Below, in pieces: positions 19,346 to 28,512 of a stretch of 36,803 nt of DNA; the first letter of the stretch is position 1, and every line of letters starts with the position of its first letter. The notes under the pieces are model-generated. The model worked only from the letters and a program-made list of their open reading frames with translations, made no database searches and had not been told where the DNA came from. Location: positions 1 to 36,803 of the forward strand of contig JAAFJQ010000011.1 in the NCBI GenBank assembly GCA_013298185.1, read 5' to 3'. The position numbers and the translations under genes are program-made. This DNA comes from Deinococcales bacterium. Its GTDB lineage: Bacteria > Deinococcota > Deinococci > Deinococcales > JAAFIG01.

Positions 19346-19497
19346 TCAGCCTCTGTGAACAGCGGGTGCGGTCAGCCTCTATGAACAGCGGGTGCGGTCA
19401 GCCTCTGTGAATTGCGGGTGCAGTCAGTCCCTGTGAACGGCGGGTGCGGTCAGCCCCTGTGAATTGCGGGTGCAGTCAGCCCCTATGATGCTCGAGG
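19346..19497. repeat. 26-bp degenerate tandem repeat, 5 full copies plus a partial
   Basis: Consensus TCAGCCYCTGTGAAYNGCGGGTGCRG at 19346, 19372, 19398, 19424, 19450; partial from 19476 includes the stop codon of the 19476-20078 gene. Confidence 0.9.
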
Positions 19498-20078
19498 AAA
19501 ATCACTTGAATCAGCGCCAAAGAAACAAGGCGCTCATCTGTGCCAACATGTGCATCTGGGGCAATTTGCTCGAGTGTGAAATTGCGTTCAATCAAACTGC
19601 GACGCTTGGTGATGCGGTACAAGACCGTGCCGTTCTCATCGGTCATGAGGTAACGCGGATTGATAAAACTCGAGATGATAAAACCAACCAGTGGAATTTC
19701 ACCAACCACTTCGTCCAGCACTTTAATCCACGGATTTTCTTCACGCACCGTTAAAATGGTTTTATCGCTCGAGTCTGCAATGTCGTACTGGGTGCGCCAA
19801 AGGCTGCGAAAACCTGTGGCTTTGACACTGCCAACCAAGGCGTTGTCCGAAAGCCGCGTAATCCGATGCACCGCCCGAAAACCAATCACCCGATCCGCCA
19901 GCATTTTATAAAGCGGGATTTTCTTAGCTTCATCCGCAAAAACCGTGGTTTCTTCACGCAGGGTCAAGGCTTTTTGCTTGACTTGCAGCATCAGGGCGTT
20001 GCTCGAGTCACGCACCGTGACTTCGGGGGAAAGGGCGAGCAGCTTAAAGGTTGCAGTCAATGGGTAGTTAATTGCCAT
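19476..20078 (-). CDS. LURP-one-related / scramblase-like protein
   Basis: 200 aa; LQVKQKALTLREETTVFADEAKKIPLYKM, IADSSDKTILTVREENPWIKVLDEV, INPRYLMTDENGTVLYRITKRRSLIERNF. Confidence 0.65.
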   Translation of the reverse strand: MAINYPLTATFKLLALSPEVTVRDSSNALMLQVKQKALTLREETTVFADEAKKIPLYKMLADRVIGFRAVHRITRLSDNALVGSVKATGFRSLWRTQYDIADSSDKTILTVREENPWIKVLDEVVGEIPLVGFIISSFINPRYLMTDENGTVLYRITKRRSLIERNFTLEQIAPDAHVGTDERLVSLALIQVIFLEHHRG

Positions 20079-20106
20079 ACCAAGATTCTACCCTTAAACT
20101 CTGAAA

Positions 20107-20622
20107 ATGCGAATTGCCTTACTTTCTGATACCCATGGATTTATGGACGAAGAAATCCTAGACCACTGCCGAGAAGCCGATGAAATCTGGCACGCCGGCG
20201 ACATCGGTTCATTTGCGGTAATGCAGCAACTCGGGACGCTGCAAAAACCAATTGTGGCAGTCAGTGGCAATGTGGACAACCATGCTTTGCAACTCGAGTA
20301 CCCCGAAGACCAGCATTTTATCCGTGAAGGTTTACAAATCTGGATGCGGCACATTGTTGGCAATCCCAAACGCTATCGCCCAGAAATCCTAAGTGTCCTA
20401 CGCGCCCCAAGCCAACGCCCAAAAATCTTGGTTTGCGGACATTCGCATATCCTAGAAATTGCTCGAGACGAGTACGGAGTCCTATTCATCAACCCCGGCG
20501 CAGTTGGGCATCATGGCGTGCATCAAAAACGCACCATGGTACGCCTGAGCCTCGAGCAAGGCAAGGTCTTTGATGTTGAAGCGATTGACTTTGGCACTCG
20601 AGGGCGCAAGCCAGCCGAATAA
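20107..20622 (+). CDS. YfcE-type metallophosphoesterase
   Basis: MRIALLSDTHGFMDEEI, WHAGDIGS, VSGNVDNH, VCGHSHI, FINPGAVGHHG. Confidence 0.88.
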   Translation: MRIALLSDTHGFMDEEILDHCREADEIWHAGDIGSFAVMQQLGTLQKPIVAVSGNVDNHALQLEYPEDQHFIREGLQIWMRHIVGNPKRYRPEILSVLRAPSQRPKILVCGHSHILEIARDEYGVLFINPGAVGHHGVHQKRTMVRLSLEQGKVFDVEAIDFGTRGRKPAE

Positions 20623-20717
20623 GTCAAGGTACGCCAATTGTGCAAAAACACCGAGCAGTTTATGTGAAGTGTTGATTACCCAAGTATTGCAAATTGCTTG
20701 GTAGGCTGCTCGAGCGT

Positions 20718-21779
20718 ATGAGTAACCCCATGCAAATAGGAATAGATAGTTTCGCCGCTGTGGTGTCCGACCCCAACACTGGAAAAACCTTGAACACCAG
20801 CACCCGAATGCAGAACTTAATTGAAGAAATTGTGGTCGCCGATCAATCTGGAATTGATGTTTTTGGTGTTGGTGAGCATCACCGACCCGAATACTTGGAT
20901 TCAGCTCCCACCATGATACTGGCGGCTGCTGCCTCACGTACCTCGAGCATTCGTTTGACTAGCGCGGTCACGGTACTCAGTGCGGCTGACCCTGTGCGGG
21001 TTTTTCAAGAATTTTCAACACTGGATTTGATTTCCGGCGGACGGGCGGAAATGGTGGTTGGGCGAGGTTCTTTTATTGAATCCTTCCCGCTTTTTGGTTT
21101 TGAATTACAAGACTACGATGCGCTGTTTGAAGAAAAACTTGGGTTGCTGCTCGAGATTCATAAAAAAACCCATGTGCAGTGGTCTGGGCGCTTCCGAGCG
21201 CCACTCACAGGGCAGGGTGTGTATCCGCGTCCAGTAGGCTCGCTGCCAATTTGGTTAGGTGCAGGTGGTTCACCCGAATCCTTCATCCGCGCTGGCAGCC
21301 TTGGCTTGCCACTGATGCTGGCGATCATCGGCGGGGATTTTCGGCGTTTTCGTCCACTGATAGACCTGTACCGCAAGGCTGGTCAGATGGCAGGGCATAG
21401 TCTCGAGCAATTAAAAGTTGGGATTCACGCCTTTGGTTTTGTCGCCGAAAGCAACACTCGAGCCATTGATTTAACCTACCCGGGCTTTGAGCGTATGGCA
21501 AGCACGATCGGCAAAGAACGGGGCTGGTCACCGCCGTCTCGAGCGCAATTTGAAGCGGCTTGTAGTCCAATGGGTGCGTATTTGATTGGCGATGTGCAGA
21601 GTGTGGTGAGTAAAGTCTTGTATGTCAACCAAGTGCTAGGTGGAATCTCGAGACTTTCGTTTCAAATGACCAATGTGATGCTGCCTCACGCCGATATGCT
21701 CCACGGCATTGAATTGCTTGGTACTCGAGTTGCGCCGCTTGTACAAGAAAAACTCAGCGAACCAATGCTCGAGGCTTAA
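20718..21779 (+). CDS. LLM-class flavin-dependent oxidoreductase
   Basis: MQIGIDSFAAVVSD..., GVGEHHRPEYLDSAPTMILAAAASRTSSIRLTSAVTVLS, GRGSFIESFPLFG. Confidence 0.88.
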   Translation: MSNPMQIGIDSFAAVVSDPNTGKTLNTSTRMQNLIEEIVVADQSGIDVFGVGEHHRPEYLDSAPTMILAAAASRTSSIRLTSAVTVLSAADPVRVFQEFSTLDLISGGRAEMVVGRGSFIESFPLFGFELQDYDALFEEKLGLLLEIHKKTHVQWSGRFRAPLTGQGVYPRPVGSLPIWLGAGGSPESFIRAGSLGLPLMLAIIGGDFRRFRPLIDLYRKAGQMAGHSLEQLKVGIHAFGFVAESNTRAIDLTYPGFERMASTIGKERGWSPPSRAQFEAACSPMGAYLIGDVQSVVSKVLYVNQVLGGISRLSFQMTNVMLPHADMLHGIELLGTRVAPLVQEKLSEPMLEA

Positions 21780-21918
21780 GCCACTTAAAGTATTGAAGAT
21801 GTTTTTGACCTTTTGCAACTTTGGCTCTAAGCTGATGCCATGCGACCAAAAAGACAACACTGCCAGCCAAGCAGCACTCGAGATGAAACCAGAACAGTCT
21901 TTTCTCGGGTGAAATAAC

Positions 21919-22857
21919 ATGGATATTTCAAAAGTACATCCTGAACTGCAACCAATCGCCAAACGAACTCCAAGGCTCGAGTTTAACAAAAGTAACCTCT
22001 GGCTGATGCGTCTGCTGATGTCTGTCACACCAGCAGGTAAAATCCCACAAGACGTTGTGACTGAAAATATTTTGATTCCCGCCGAATCTGATGGAGATAA
22101 AATTCGTTTGCGTGTCTATAAACCAAAGGTGGCTCGAGAAAACTCACCTGTGTTGCTTTGGTTGCACGGCGGCGGTTTTGTGGTTGGACGACCAGAACAA
22201 GATGATGTTTGCTGTGCGTATTACGTTCAAGAATTGGGCTTAACCGTGGTTTCAGTTGCTTACCGTTACGCACCAAAATATCCTTTTCCCGTTGGGCTGC
22301 ACGATGCTTACGCTGCCCTCAAATGGGTGGTTTCGCAAGCTCGAGAATTGGGCATTGACCCAAAACGAATTGCCATTGGTGGTCAAAGTGCTGGCGGTGG
22401 TCTTGCCGCCGCGCTGGTGCAACTTGCTTATGATCGTCAAGAATTTAACGTCGCATTGCAACTGCTAATTTATCCGATGCTGGATGATAAAACTGTTCTG
22501 CGCCCCGAAATTGACGACAGCAACAACATCACATGGACGCAAAAAAGCAATAAATTTGGTTGGGAAAGCTATTTGGGAACGGCTTGTGGCACAAAAGACG
22601 TACCTGCTTACGCTGTGCCTGCCCGCCGAGAAGACCTGTCCAATTTGCCACCGGCTTGGATTGGTGTGGGTTCACTTGATGTGTTTCACAACGAAGACCT
22701 CGAGTATGCCAAGCGCTTACAAGCGAGCGGCGTTGAGGTTGAACTGGTTGTGGTTGAAGGGGCTTTTCATGGTTTTGATGTTTTTGATGTTCAACTCAAT
22801 GTGGTGCAGGGTTTCCGAAAATCTCAGGTTGCTGCTTTGAAAAAGTATTTGTTTTGA
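21919..22857 (+). CDS. alpha/beta hydrolase, HSL-type esterase
   Basis: LLWLHGGGFVVG oxyanion motif, GGQSAGGGLAAA nucleophile elbow, HGFDVF. Confidence 0.9.
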   Translation: MDISKVHPELQPIAKRTPRLEFNKSNLWLMRLLMSVTPAGKIPQDVVTENILIPAESDGDKIRLRVYKPKVARENSPVLLWLHGGGFVVGRPEQDDVCCAYYVQELGLTVVSVAYRYAPKYPFPVGLHDAYAALKWVVSQARELGIDPKRIAIGGQSAGGGLAAALVQLAYDRQEFNVALQLLIYPMLDDKTVLRPEIDDSNNITWTQKSNKFGWESYLGTACGTKDVPAYAVPARREDLSNLPPAWIGVGSLDVFHNEDLEYAKRLQASGVEVELVVVEGAFHGFDVFDVQLNVVQGFRKSQVAALKKYLF

Positions 22858-22881
22858 GATGCCCTCGAGTTGAGTCACTTT

Positions 22882-23289
22882 TCAAGCAAACCAATTCTCA
22901 AGGTTTAAGCCTTCGATACGCCCAAATTCTTTGATGTTGTTCGTGACCAGCCTTGCGCCTAACTCGAGGGCATGAGCAGCAATCAGATAATCATAATCTC
23001 CGATTGGTGTACCTCGTTTCTCGAGTTCAGCTCGGATGATTCCAGCTTGTACCGCAGCTTCAATCCCAAATGGTTCAAGCAAAAAATCGTTTAGGAATTC
23101 TTGAAGCCTTCGCAAATTTTTTTCTGGTGATTGACTTTTTTCTGCTCCGTATTGCAATTCTGCAACCACAATTGAAGATAACATCAGATTGGCGTTTGAC
23201 ATTGCCTCGAGTTTTTGTAGCACTTGAAGTGGTCGTTTATTCAGAATGTAAATACAAATGTTGGTGTCCAACATGTAATTTACTTCCAC
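22882..23289 (-). CDS. vapC: type II toxin, PIN-domain VapC
   Basis: MLDTNICIYILNKRP, IVVAELQYGAEKS, IGDYDYLIAAHALELGARLVTNNIKEF. The ORF-track start at 23289 is GTG; ATG at MLDTN is an alternative. Confidence 0.92.
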   Translation of the reverse strand: MEVNYMLDTNICIYILNKRPLQVLQKLEAMSNANLMLSSIVVAELQYGAEKSQSPEKNLRRLQEFLNDFLLEPFGIEAAVQAGIIRAELEKRGTPIGDYDYLIAAHALELGARLVTNNIKEFGRIEGLNLENWFA

Positions 23290-23516
23290 AGATCACCCCA
23301 ATCACGTTCTTGGGCTGGTGGTTGATGGCGTACAAAGTCTTCTCCGTCCATCTCGAGGGCAGCCCGTACACCCTCCCATTTTTTCTTTTTTGGGGTGAGA
23401 ACAACGCTGTCACCAACTTTTTCGATCATCACTTCTGTGCCTTCAAAACGAAATTCTTTGGGCAAACGAACCGCTTGGCTGCGTCCGTTCTTAAATAATT
23501 TGGCTGTGGCAGTCAT
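23280..23516 (-). CDS. vapB: VapB-type antitoxin (AbrB-like)
   Basis: MTATAKLFKNGRSQAVRLPKEFRFEGTEV; overlaps the vapC start. Confidence 0.9.
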   Translation of the reverse strand: MTATAKLFKNGRSQAVRLPKEFRFEGTEVMIEKVGDSVVLTPKKKKWEGVRAALEMDGEDFVRHQPPAQERDWGDLWK

Positions 23517-23613
23517 AAGCACCTCCTGATGGTACTACCAAAAGTATAGACCAAATTGCCATTTCCACCAAGCCTTCAAAGCCCAAAGTCAGACAATAAG
23601 TCTGGAATTTCGT

Positions 23614-24138
23614 TCATGTCTCCTCGAGAATTCTGTCCACGGTTGCTTCTACGCTTAAATCGCTCGAGTCAATCACCAACCATTTGGTTTTTGGATGCGC
23701 CGCAATTTCTGTGTGAAGTTGCCGAATCACTGGCTCGAGAACTTTTTTGAAACTGCCTTCATTTGGATTTCTCGAGTACAAGCGCTGCAATGTCGTCTCG
23801 AGACTCGGGAGCAATAAAACCCGTGTGATCCGTTGCCCGATTTTCTGGCAGTACACTTCGTCGGGTTTATCGGAGTACCAAAAATCATCTATCGCAACTG
23901 CAAATTCGTTATCCGAGTAATTCCGTGCCATGCTACAAGCGGTTTCTCGAGCTAAACGCACCTGCTCGAGCGTGGCGGGTGGAACAAGCACAGCCATGTC
24001 AGACAAGCCAGACACAACCATGTGCCGCAAGTCATCCACGGGAATGTGAATGCCTTGTAGAAAGCGCTGCATCAAGGCTTTGGACACCGTGCTTTTGCCT
24101 GAAGCGGGCGTTCCCATGATTAAAAAAATCGGCTTCAC
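23614..24138 (-). CDS. P-loop NTPase / small-molecule or nucleic-acid kinase-like
   Basis: VKPIFLIMGTPASGKSTVSKAL (Walker A) from a GTG at 24136-24138 overlapping the P450 stop (GTGA). Confidence 0.75.
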   Translation of the reverse strand: MKPIFLIMGTPASGKSTVSKALMQRFLQGIHIPVDDLRHMVVSGLSDMAVLVPPATLEQVRLARETACSMARNYSDNEFAVAIDDFWYSDKPDEVYCQKIGQRITRVLLLPSLETTLQRLYSRNPNEGSFKKVLEPVIRQLHTEIAAHPKTKWLVIDSSDLSVEATVDRILEET

Positions 24139-25376
24139 GGGTTGGCATCCCAGACCACAGGAATTTGTTTCACCCCTCGAAACATTGGTACAGTCCGCCA
24201 ATTCAGTGTTTCCTCAGGCATCCCAAGGCGCAAATTCGGAAGGTTTTGCAATAAACTGTTCAGCGCAATTTCACCCTCGAGCCGTGCGAGTGGCATCCCA
24301 AGACAAAAGTGCATTCCATGCCCAAACGCCAATTGACGCCTTGCATCCCTCGAGAGGTCAAGCACCTCTGGATTGGGGAATTTCTCGGGGTCGTGATTGG
24401 CAGCGCCAAGAATCCCCATCACCAAATCGCCTTGTTTGATCTGCTGTCCACCAAGTTCGGTATCTCGAGCCGCCCACCTCGAGAAAGAGCGCTCCACAGG
24501 GCTTTCGTAACGCAGGAATTCATCCAAAGCACCAGCCATCTGCTCTGGGTGTTGTTGCAAAGTGGCTCGAGCTTCGGGGAAACGCATCATAGCCAGAATC
24601 GAATTGCCAATCAGATTAACCGTGGTTTCATGCCCCGCAATAATCAGCAGTACAACTGTGCTGTACAGTTCAGACTCAGTGAGTTGATTGCCAGCTTCCT
24701 CGGCTTGGAGCAGTGCTGAAATCAAATCATTTTGAGGCGCGGCACGTCGCTTGGCAAACAATTCACCCAAGTACGCGGCGAATTCTTGAATCAGCGCCGC
24801 CGCTTTGGCTTGGGCTTCTGGGGTTAGGGCTGGTGCGATGGTGGCTTCAGTCCAGCGCTTAAAATGCTCACGGTCTTGGGTGGGAATACCAAGCATTTCG
24901 GAAATCACAATCGTGGGCAGTTGAAAAGCATAATCGGCAATCAAATCCATCTGCCCTTTGGATTGGACGGCTGCAATCAGTTCGTCGGCAATGGCTTGGA
25001 CTCGAGGACGCAAATCACGCACTCGAGACGGGGTGAATGCTTGGCTAACCAGTGTGCGTAAACGCCGATGGTCTTCGCCGTCTTTGTTCAGCATATGGTT
25101 GAACATCAGCGCCTCGAGAGGATTGGGCTGATATGTTTTTTCGGCAGGCAGGACGTTGTTGGCATCGCGCATAAAAAGTTCATCGCGGTGAAGAATGTAC
25201 TGAACATCCTCAAAACGGGTCACAAACCAAATTTTGGTTTTACCATCAAGCCCAAGTTGCGAATACACAGGGTTCTCGCGGCGCATCTGGGCAAAGACAG
25301 GATACGGATTGTCCTTGGTGGTTTGACTGTAAAGGTCGTATTTGCGTTCGGCGGCAATGGAAGTTGGTTCAGACAT
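24135..25376 (-). CDS. cytochrome P450
   Basis: AGHETTVNLIGN I-helix, ExxR region, heme loop FGHGMHFCLGMPLARLEGEIA. Start trimmed to MSEPTSIAAERKYD. Confidence 0.95.
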   Translation of the reverse strand: MSEPTSIAAERKYDLYSQTTKDNPYPVFAQMRRENPVYSQLGLDGKTKIWFVTRFEDVQYILHRDELFMRDANNVLPAEKTYQPNPLEALMFNHMLNKDGEDHRRLRTLVSQAFTPSRVRDLRPRVQAIADELIAAVQSKGQMDLIADYAFQLPTIVISEMLGIPTQDREHFKRWTEATIAPALTPEAQAKAAALIQEFAAYLGELFAKRRAAPQNDLISALLQAEEAGNQLTESELYSTVVLLIIAGHETTVNLIGNSILAMMRFPEARATLQQHPEQMAGALDEFLRYESPVERSFSRWAARDTELGGQQIKQGDLVMGILGAANHDPEKFPNPEVLDLSRDARRQLAFGHGMHFCLGMPLARLEGEIALNSLLQNLPNLRLGMPEETLNWRTVPMFRGVKQIPVVWDANP

Positions 25377-25386
25377 AAAAATCCTC

Positions 25387-25821
25387 CTAAAGGTTGATAA
25401 CAGATGCTGCTGGACGTGGCGTTGTAATTGGATCAGCGTGCCGATGCACCAGCTTCCAGCCATTTTGTTCTAATGTAAACACACTGGTCACACGGACAGC
25501 AATAGAAACAAGTTCAGCGCCACCGCCAACTTTGGCTTGACTGCATTCAACTTCAACAATGCAAGCCAAGTCGCTCGAGACATACCTAGCAATGCTTTCA
25601 ACTTGGGTCACTTTGCCATCACGATAATTGGCTGCTGCTCCAGCCAGCCTCGCCATGACTTCTTGTTGACCTCGAGCAAATGGTCCAAAAGGATTACCAA
25701 GCGTTATATCCTCTGATTTGGAATACAAGGTTCGGAACAATGTTGGGTCGCCTTTCAGGATTGCACCAAGCGCAGCATGACTTTGTGCTATGGCAAACTC
25801 GAGGTTAAGTGAATCATTCAT
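25387..25821 (-). CDS. SnoaL-like / nuclear transport factor 2 fold protein
   Basis: MNDSLNLEFAIAQSHAALGAILKGDPTLFRTLYSKSEDITLGNPFGPFARGQQEVMARL...; AAAGGAGT RBS before 25821, so the ORF-track extension to 26127 through the tandem repeat is rejected. Confidence 0.8.
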   Translation of the reverse strand: MNDSLNLEFAIAQSHAALGAILKGDPTLFRTLYSKSEDITLGNPFGPFARGQQEVMARLAGAAANYRDGKVTQVESIARYVSSDLACIVEVECSQAKVGGGAELVSIAVRVTSVFTLEQNGWKLVHRHADPITTPRPAASVINL

Positions 25822-25863
25822 CGTTGACTCCTTTGCTTTTTTAAGTTTATACCTCGAGCGTCG

Positions 25864-25983
25864 CACCAGCGTCGCATGGGAAACCTGCACCAGCGTCGCA
25901 TGGGAAACCTGCACCAGCGTCGCATGGGAAACCTGCACCAGCGTCGCATGGGAAACCTGCACCAGCGTCGCATGGGAAACCTG
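25864..25983. repeat. perfect 24-bp tandem repeat, 5 copies
   Basis: CACCAGCGTCGCATGGGAAACCTG x5 = 120 bp exactly. Confidence 0.97.
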
Positions 25984-25997
25984 CCGCCCTTTTGATT

Positions 25998-26129
25998 GTG
26001 CCAGAAGACGACCAAGACCTCGAGCGTTTACTGCTCTCGAGAAGCCAGATGCTGCAAGATGTTTTAGCAAAACGCCGTGAAGAAATTCGGCGTGGTGAGA
26101 CAATTTCACTTGAAGAAGCCTTTGCATAA
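25998..26129 (+). pseudogene. probable remnant of a Phd/YefM-like antitoxin C-terminus
   Basis: GTG-initiated VPEDDQDLERLLLSRSQMLQDVLAKRREEIRRGETISLEEAFA-stop; no N-terminal part, 15 nt after the tandem repeat. Confidence 0.4.
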
Positions 26130-26290
26130 AACTCGAGAAGCCAAAGACATTAGCTCAAAACAAACAACACACAAGTGTCATGCCACTTTGGCTTCACCCA
26201 GAACAACCCGAAAGCGTTTATAGAAGTCTCGAGCCAAAGTTTTTGCCTCCCCACAATGACGTTGAGGAGGCATCTCAAGGCTCAACCCAA

Positions 26291-26830
26291 TCAGTGCGGC
26301 TCGAGCAACCCGTAATTGCCATCTTTGCGTTTGTAAATCACACTGATTCGCTCGGTTCTCGAGTTCTCAAACATATAAAAATCGTGGTGCAGAGCTTCCA
26401 TTTGGAGCGCCGCATCCTCGGGGGTCATTGGGCGAACTTCAAAGCGTTTGTTGCGAACGATTTCAGGGCGAAATTCTTCTTCTTCGTCTTGGCTGGAGCT
26501 GGCAGGGAATTGGTCTGGGCGTTGCTCACGGGAAATGAGTTTGGTTTGAAATTTTTTAAGTTGACGCTCGAGAACATGGACAGCTGTGTCTATGACTGCG
26601 TACATATCGGTGCCAGCTTCTTCGGCTCGGATGACGCCGTGCGGTACATTCAGCTGCATTTCAACGCGGTGCGGCGCGTTGACCCGACCATCGTTTTTGA
26701 CACTTAAGACCACTTTGGCATCCACGATGTGCTTGCTAAATCGCTCGAGTTTAGCTAAGCGTTGCTGCACATGATCGCGGATGGCTTCAGTGACCTCGAG
26801 GTTGCGTCCGACCAATTTGTAGACGTTCAT
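26291..26830 (-). CDS. hpf: long-form ribosome hibernation promoting factor
   Basis: MNVYKLVGRNLEVTEAIRDHVQQRLAKLERF...; C-terminal IVRNKRFEVRPMTPEDAALQMEALHHDFYMFEN...VIYKRKDGNYGLLEP. Confidence 0.95.
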   Translation of the reverse strand: MNVYKLVGRNLEVTEAIRDHVQQRLAKLERFSKHIVDAKVVLSVKNDGRVNAPHRVEMQLNVPHGVIRAEEAGTDMYAVIDTAVHVLERQLKKFQTKLISREQRPDQFPASSSQDEEEEFRPEIVRNKRFEVRPMTPEDAALQMEALHHDFYMFENSRTERISVIYKRKDGNYGLLEPH

Positions 26831-26907
26831 AACGCCTCCTTAAAAACCAAAGCGGGTTGGTGTGTTTGGTTGTTGCTTTGGTTGTTTTTATTTTAACCAA
26901 ACGCAAC

Positions 26908-26943
26908 ATGGTTTGTCTGAGAAACACAGCACAGACAAACCAT
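26908..26943. repeat. 12-bp-arm inverted repeat between ppa and hpf
   Basis: ATGGTTTGTCTG-agaaacacagca-CAGACAAACCAT. Confidence 0.75.
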
Positions 26944-26973
26944 AAAAAGAGGTGTAGAATTAAAAAGTTGAGG

Positions 26974-27492
26974 CTATTTTTGACCGCGTTTCACAGCTTC
27001 GACAATGCAACTCAGCGCCTCTTCTCGAGAACGCCAACCTTCGGAATGCACGGTTTTACCTTCCAAAGTCTTGTACTCGAGGAAAAAATGCTCAATTTCA
27101 GCTAAGCGATGCGAGCGCACATCGGCAAGGGTTTGCAAGTCATCCCAACGAGGATCGTCGGCTGGCACAGCTAGGATTTTCTCGTCACGCCCTTTGTCAT
27201 CGGACATCTCGAGCATCCCAAGCACACGGCATTCAATCAGCACACCGGGCAGAAATGGATGGGTTGAAAGAATCAGGGCATCCAAAGGATCGCCGTCACC
27301 ACCGAGGGTACTGGGGATAAAACCATAATCTCCGGGGTACTGCATGGCGGCATAAAGCACCCGATCGAGTTTAATCACCCCGAGTTCCTTGTCGTACTCG
27401 TACTTATTGGCGCTGCCACGAGGGACTTCGATCACCACATGAATGATTTCAGGAATGTTAGGACCGGCTGGAAGATGGTAAAGGTTGCTCAC
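26974..27492 (-). CDS. ppa: inorganic pyrophosphatase
   Basis: IEVPRGSANKYEYDKELGVIKLDRVLYAAMQYPGDYGFIPSTLGGDGDPLDALIL. Confidence 0.96.
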   Translation of the reverse strand: MSNLYHLPAGPNIPEIIHVVIEVPRGSANKYEYDKELGVIKLDRVLYAAMQYPGDYGFIPSTLGGDGDPLDALILSTHPFLPGVLIECRVLGMLEMSDDKGRDEKILAVPADDPRWDDLQTLADVRSHRLAEIEHFFLEYKTLEGKTVHSEGWRSREEALSCIVEAVKRGQK

Positions 27493-27546
27493 GGGCAGAA
27501 TGTATCATAAGAGCATGAGGAAGGACGAAGCTCAAAGCCTGTGTTT

Positions 27547-28452
27547 TCAACTTGGAAACAATTCTTCAAAAGCAATTCGGTAGGTCAGGCGAAAACCACC
27601 ATTGAAAGTGCTGACTTGGTTCAGTCCAGCAAAACCAGTCAGCAACAACGTGCCAAAACCAGGTTGGATTTTCAGTTCAAGCATTCCACGCAAAGGCAGA
27701 ACTTCAAAACGATACGGTTGGTACATGACGCCAAGCTCGAGGTCAAAGCCTTCGGCAATCAGCAAAGAGAAATTCAGGTTGGCTTCAAAGGTAAAATTGC
27801 TATTCAGTACGCCCAAACCGCCACCAACTGATAAAACAGCAGTGGCATCTTCGTCAAAGGGCAAGGTGATTCCAAACTGCCAAAGATAAGCACTGCCTCC
27901 AAGTTGGCTGCTCGAGAAAATACCTGTTTGAAAGTCAAAACCACTGCTGCGATAACTGACCTGTACGGTGTTGCTGCTGGCGTCCGAACCGAACTTCAAC
28001 TGACCCGTGAGCGCCCAATTCCTCGAGAGACGCATGGTTAGCCCAAGGTCAAACCTCGAGCCACCCGTCGAGTTCGGCAGTGGGTCGGTGGCAAAAACCT
28101 CGAACTGGTCAAAATTAGCTGGAGCAGCGCTCCAAAAAGCAGCCCCTAAGCTCAGGCTGGCAGAACCCAAAGTCGCACGGGTCTGAATTTGTGTGCGGAA
28201 GCGCCCAACATAAGCCCACTCGAGTCTAAGACTGGCTTGGGCAGAACCAATTGGAGCAATGTCCAATCTGGCATCGGCGGACAAGCGCAGCCGCTCGAGC
28301 GAAGCAGCCAAACCAAAAGAAAGCGCATCTGAAATTGGCACGTTATTCAGGGCAACTTGAGCGCTCAGTGGCAAGGAAACCGAGAACTCGAGGGTTTGGG
28401 CTTTGGCAAAAGGCAACAAGCAAAAGGCAAGTAGAGTTAAAAGTCTTTTCAT
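27547..28452 (-). CDS. putative exported beta-rich/outer-membrane-type protein
   Basis: Signal peptide MKRLLTLLAFCLLPFAKA; alternating amphipathic strands. Confidence 0.6.
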   Translation of the reverse strand: MKRLLTLLAFCLLPFAKAQTLEFSVSLPLSAQVALNNVPISDALSFGLAASLERLRLSADARLDIAPIGSAQASLRLEWAYVGRFRTQIQTRATLGSASLSLGAAFWSAAPANFDQFEVFATDPLPNSTGGSRFDLGLTMRLSRNWALTGQLKFGSDASSNTVQVSYRSSGFDFQTGIFSSSQLGGSAYLWQFGITLPFDEDATAVLSVGGGLGVLNSNFTFEANLNFSLLIAEGFDLELGVMYQPYRFEVLPLRGMLELKIQPGFGTLLLTGFAGLNQVSTFNGGFRLTYRIAFEELFPS

Positions 28453-28512
28453 TGTCATTACTGTAGCCTAGAAGCAAGCACCATGCCCGAGCCAAACGCC
28501 ATGATATAAGCC

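Noticed and set aside
19346-19497. CRISPR array at the 26-bp repeats
   Set aside because: Head-to-tail degenerate repeats without spacers.
25864-25983. CRISPR array at the 24-bp repeats
   Set aside because: Copies are directly abutting with no spacers, and no cas genes are present.
25822-26127. N-terminal extension of the SnoaL-like ORF encoding QVSHATLV x5
   Set aside because: A proper RBS and ATG at 25821 precede the conserved domain; the octapeptide repeat is just the open frame across the tandem DNA repeat.
26180-26707. Plus-strand 175-aa ORF
   Set aside because: Mostly antisense to hpf; no recognisable protein features.
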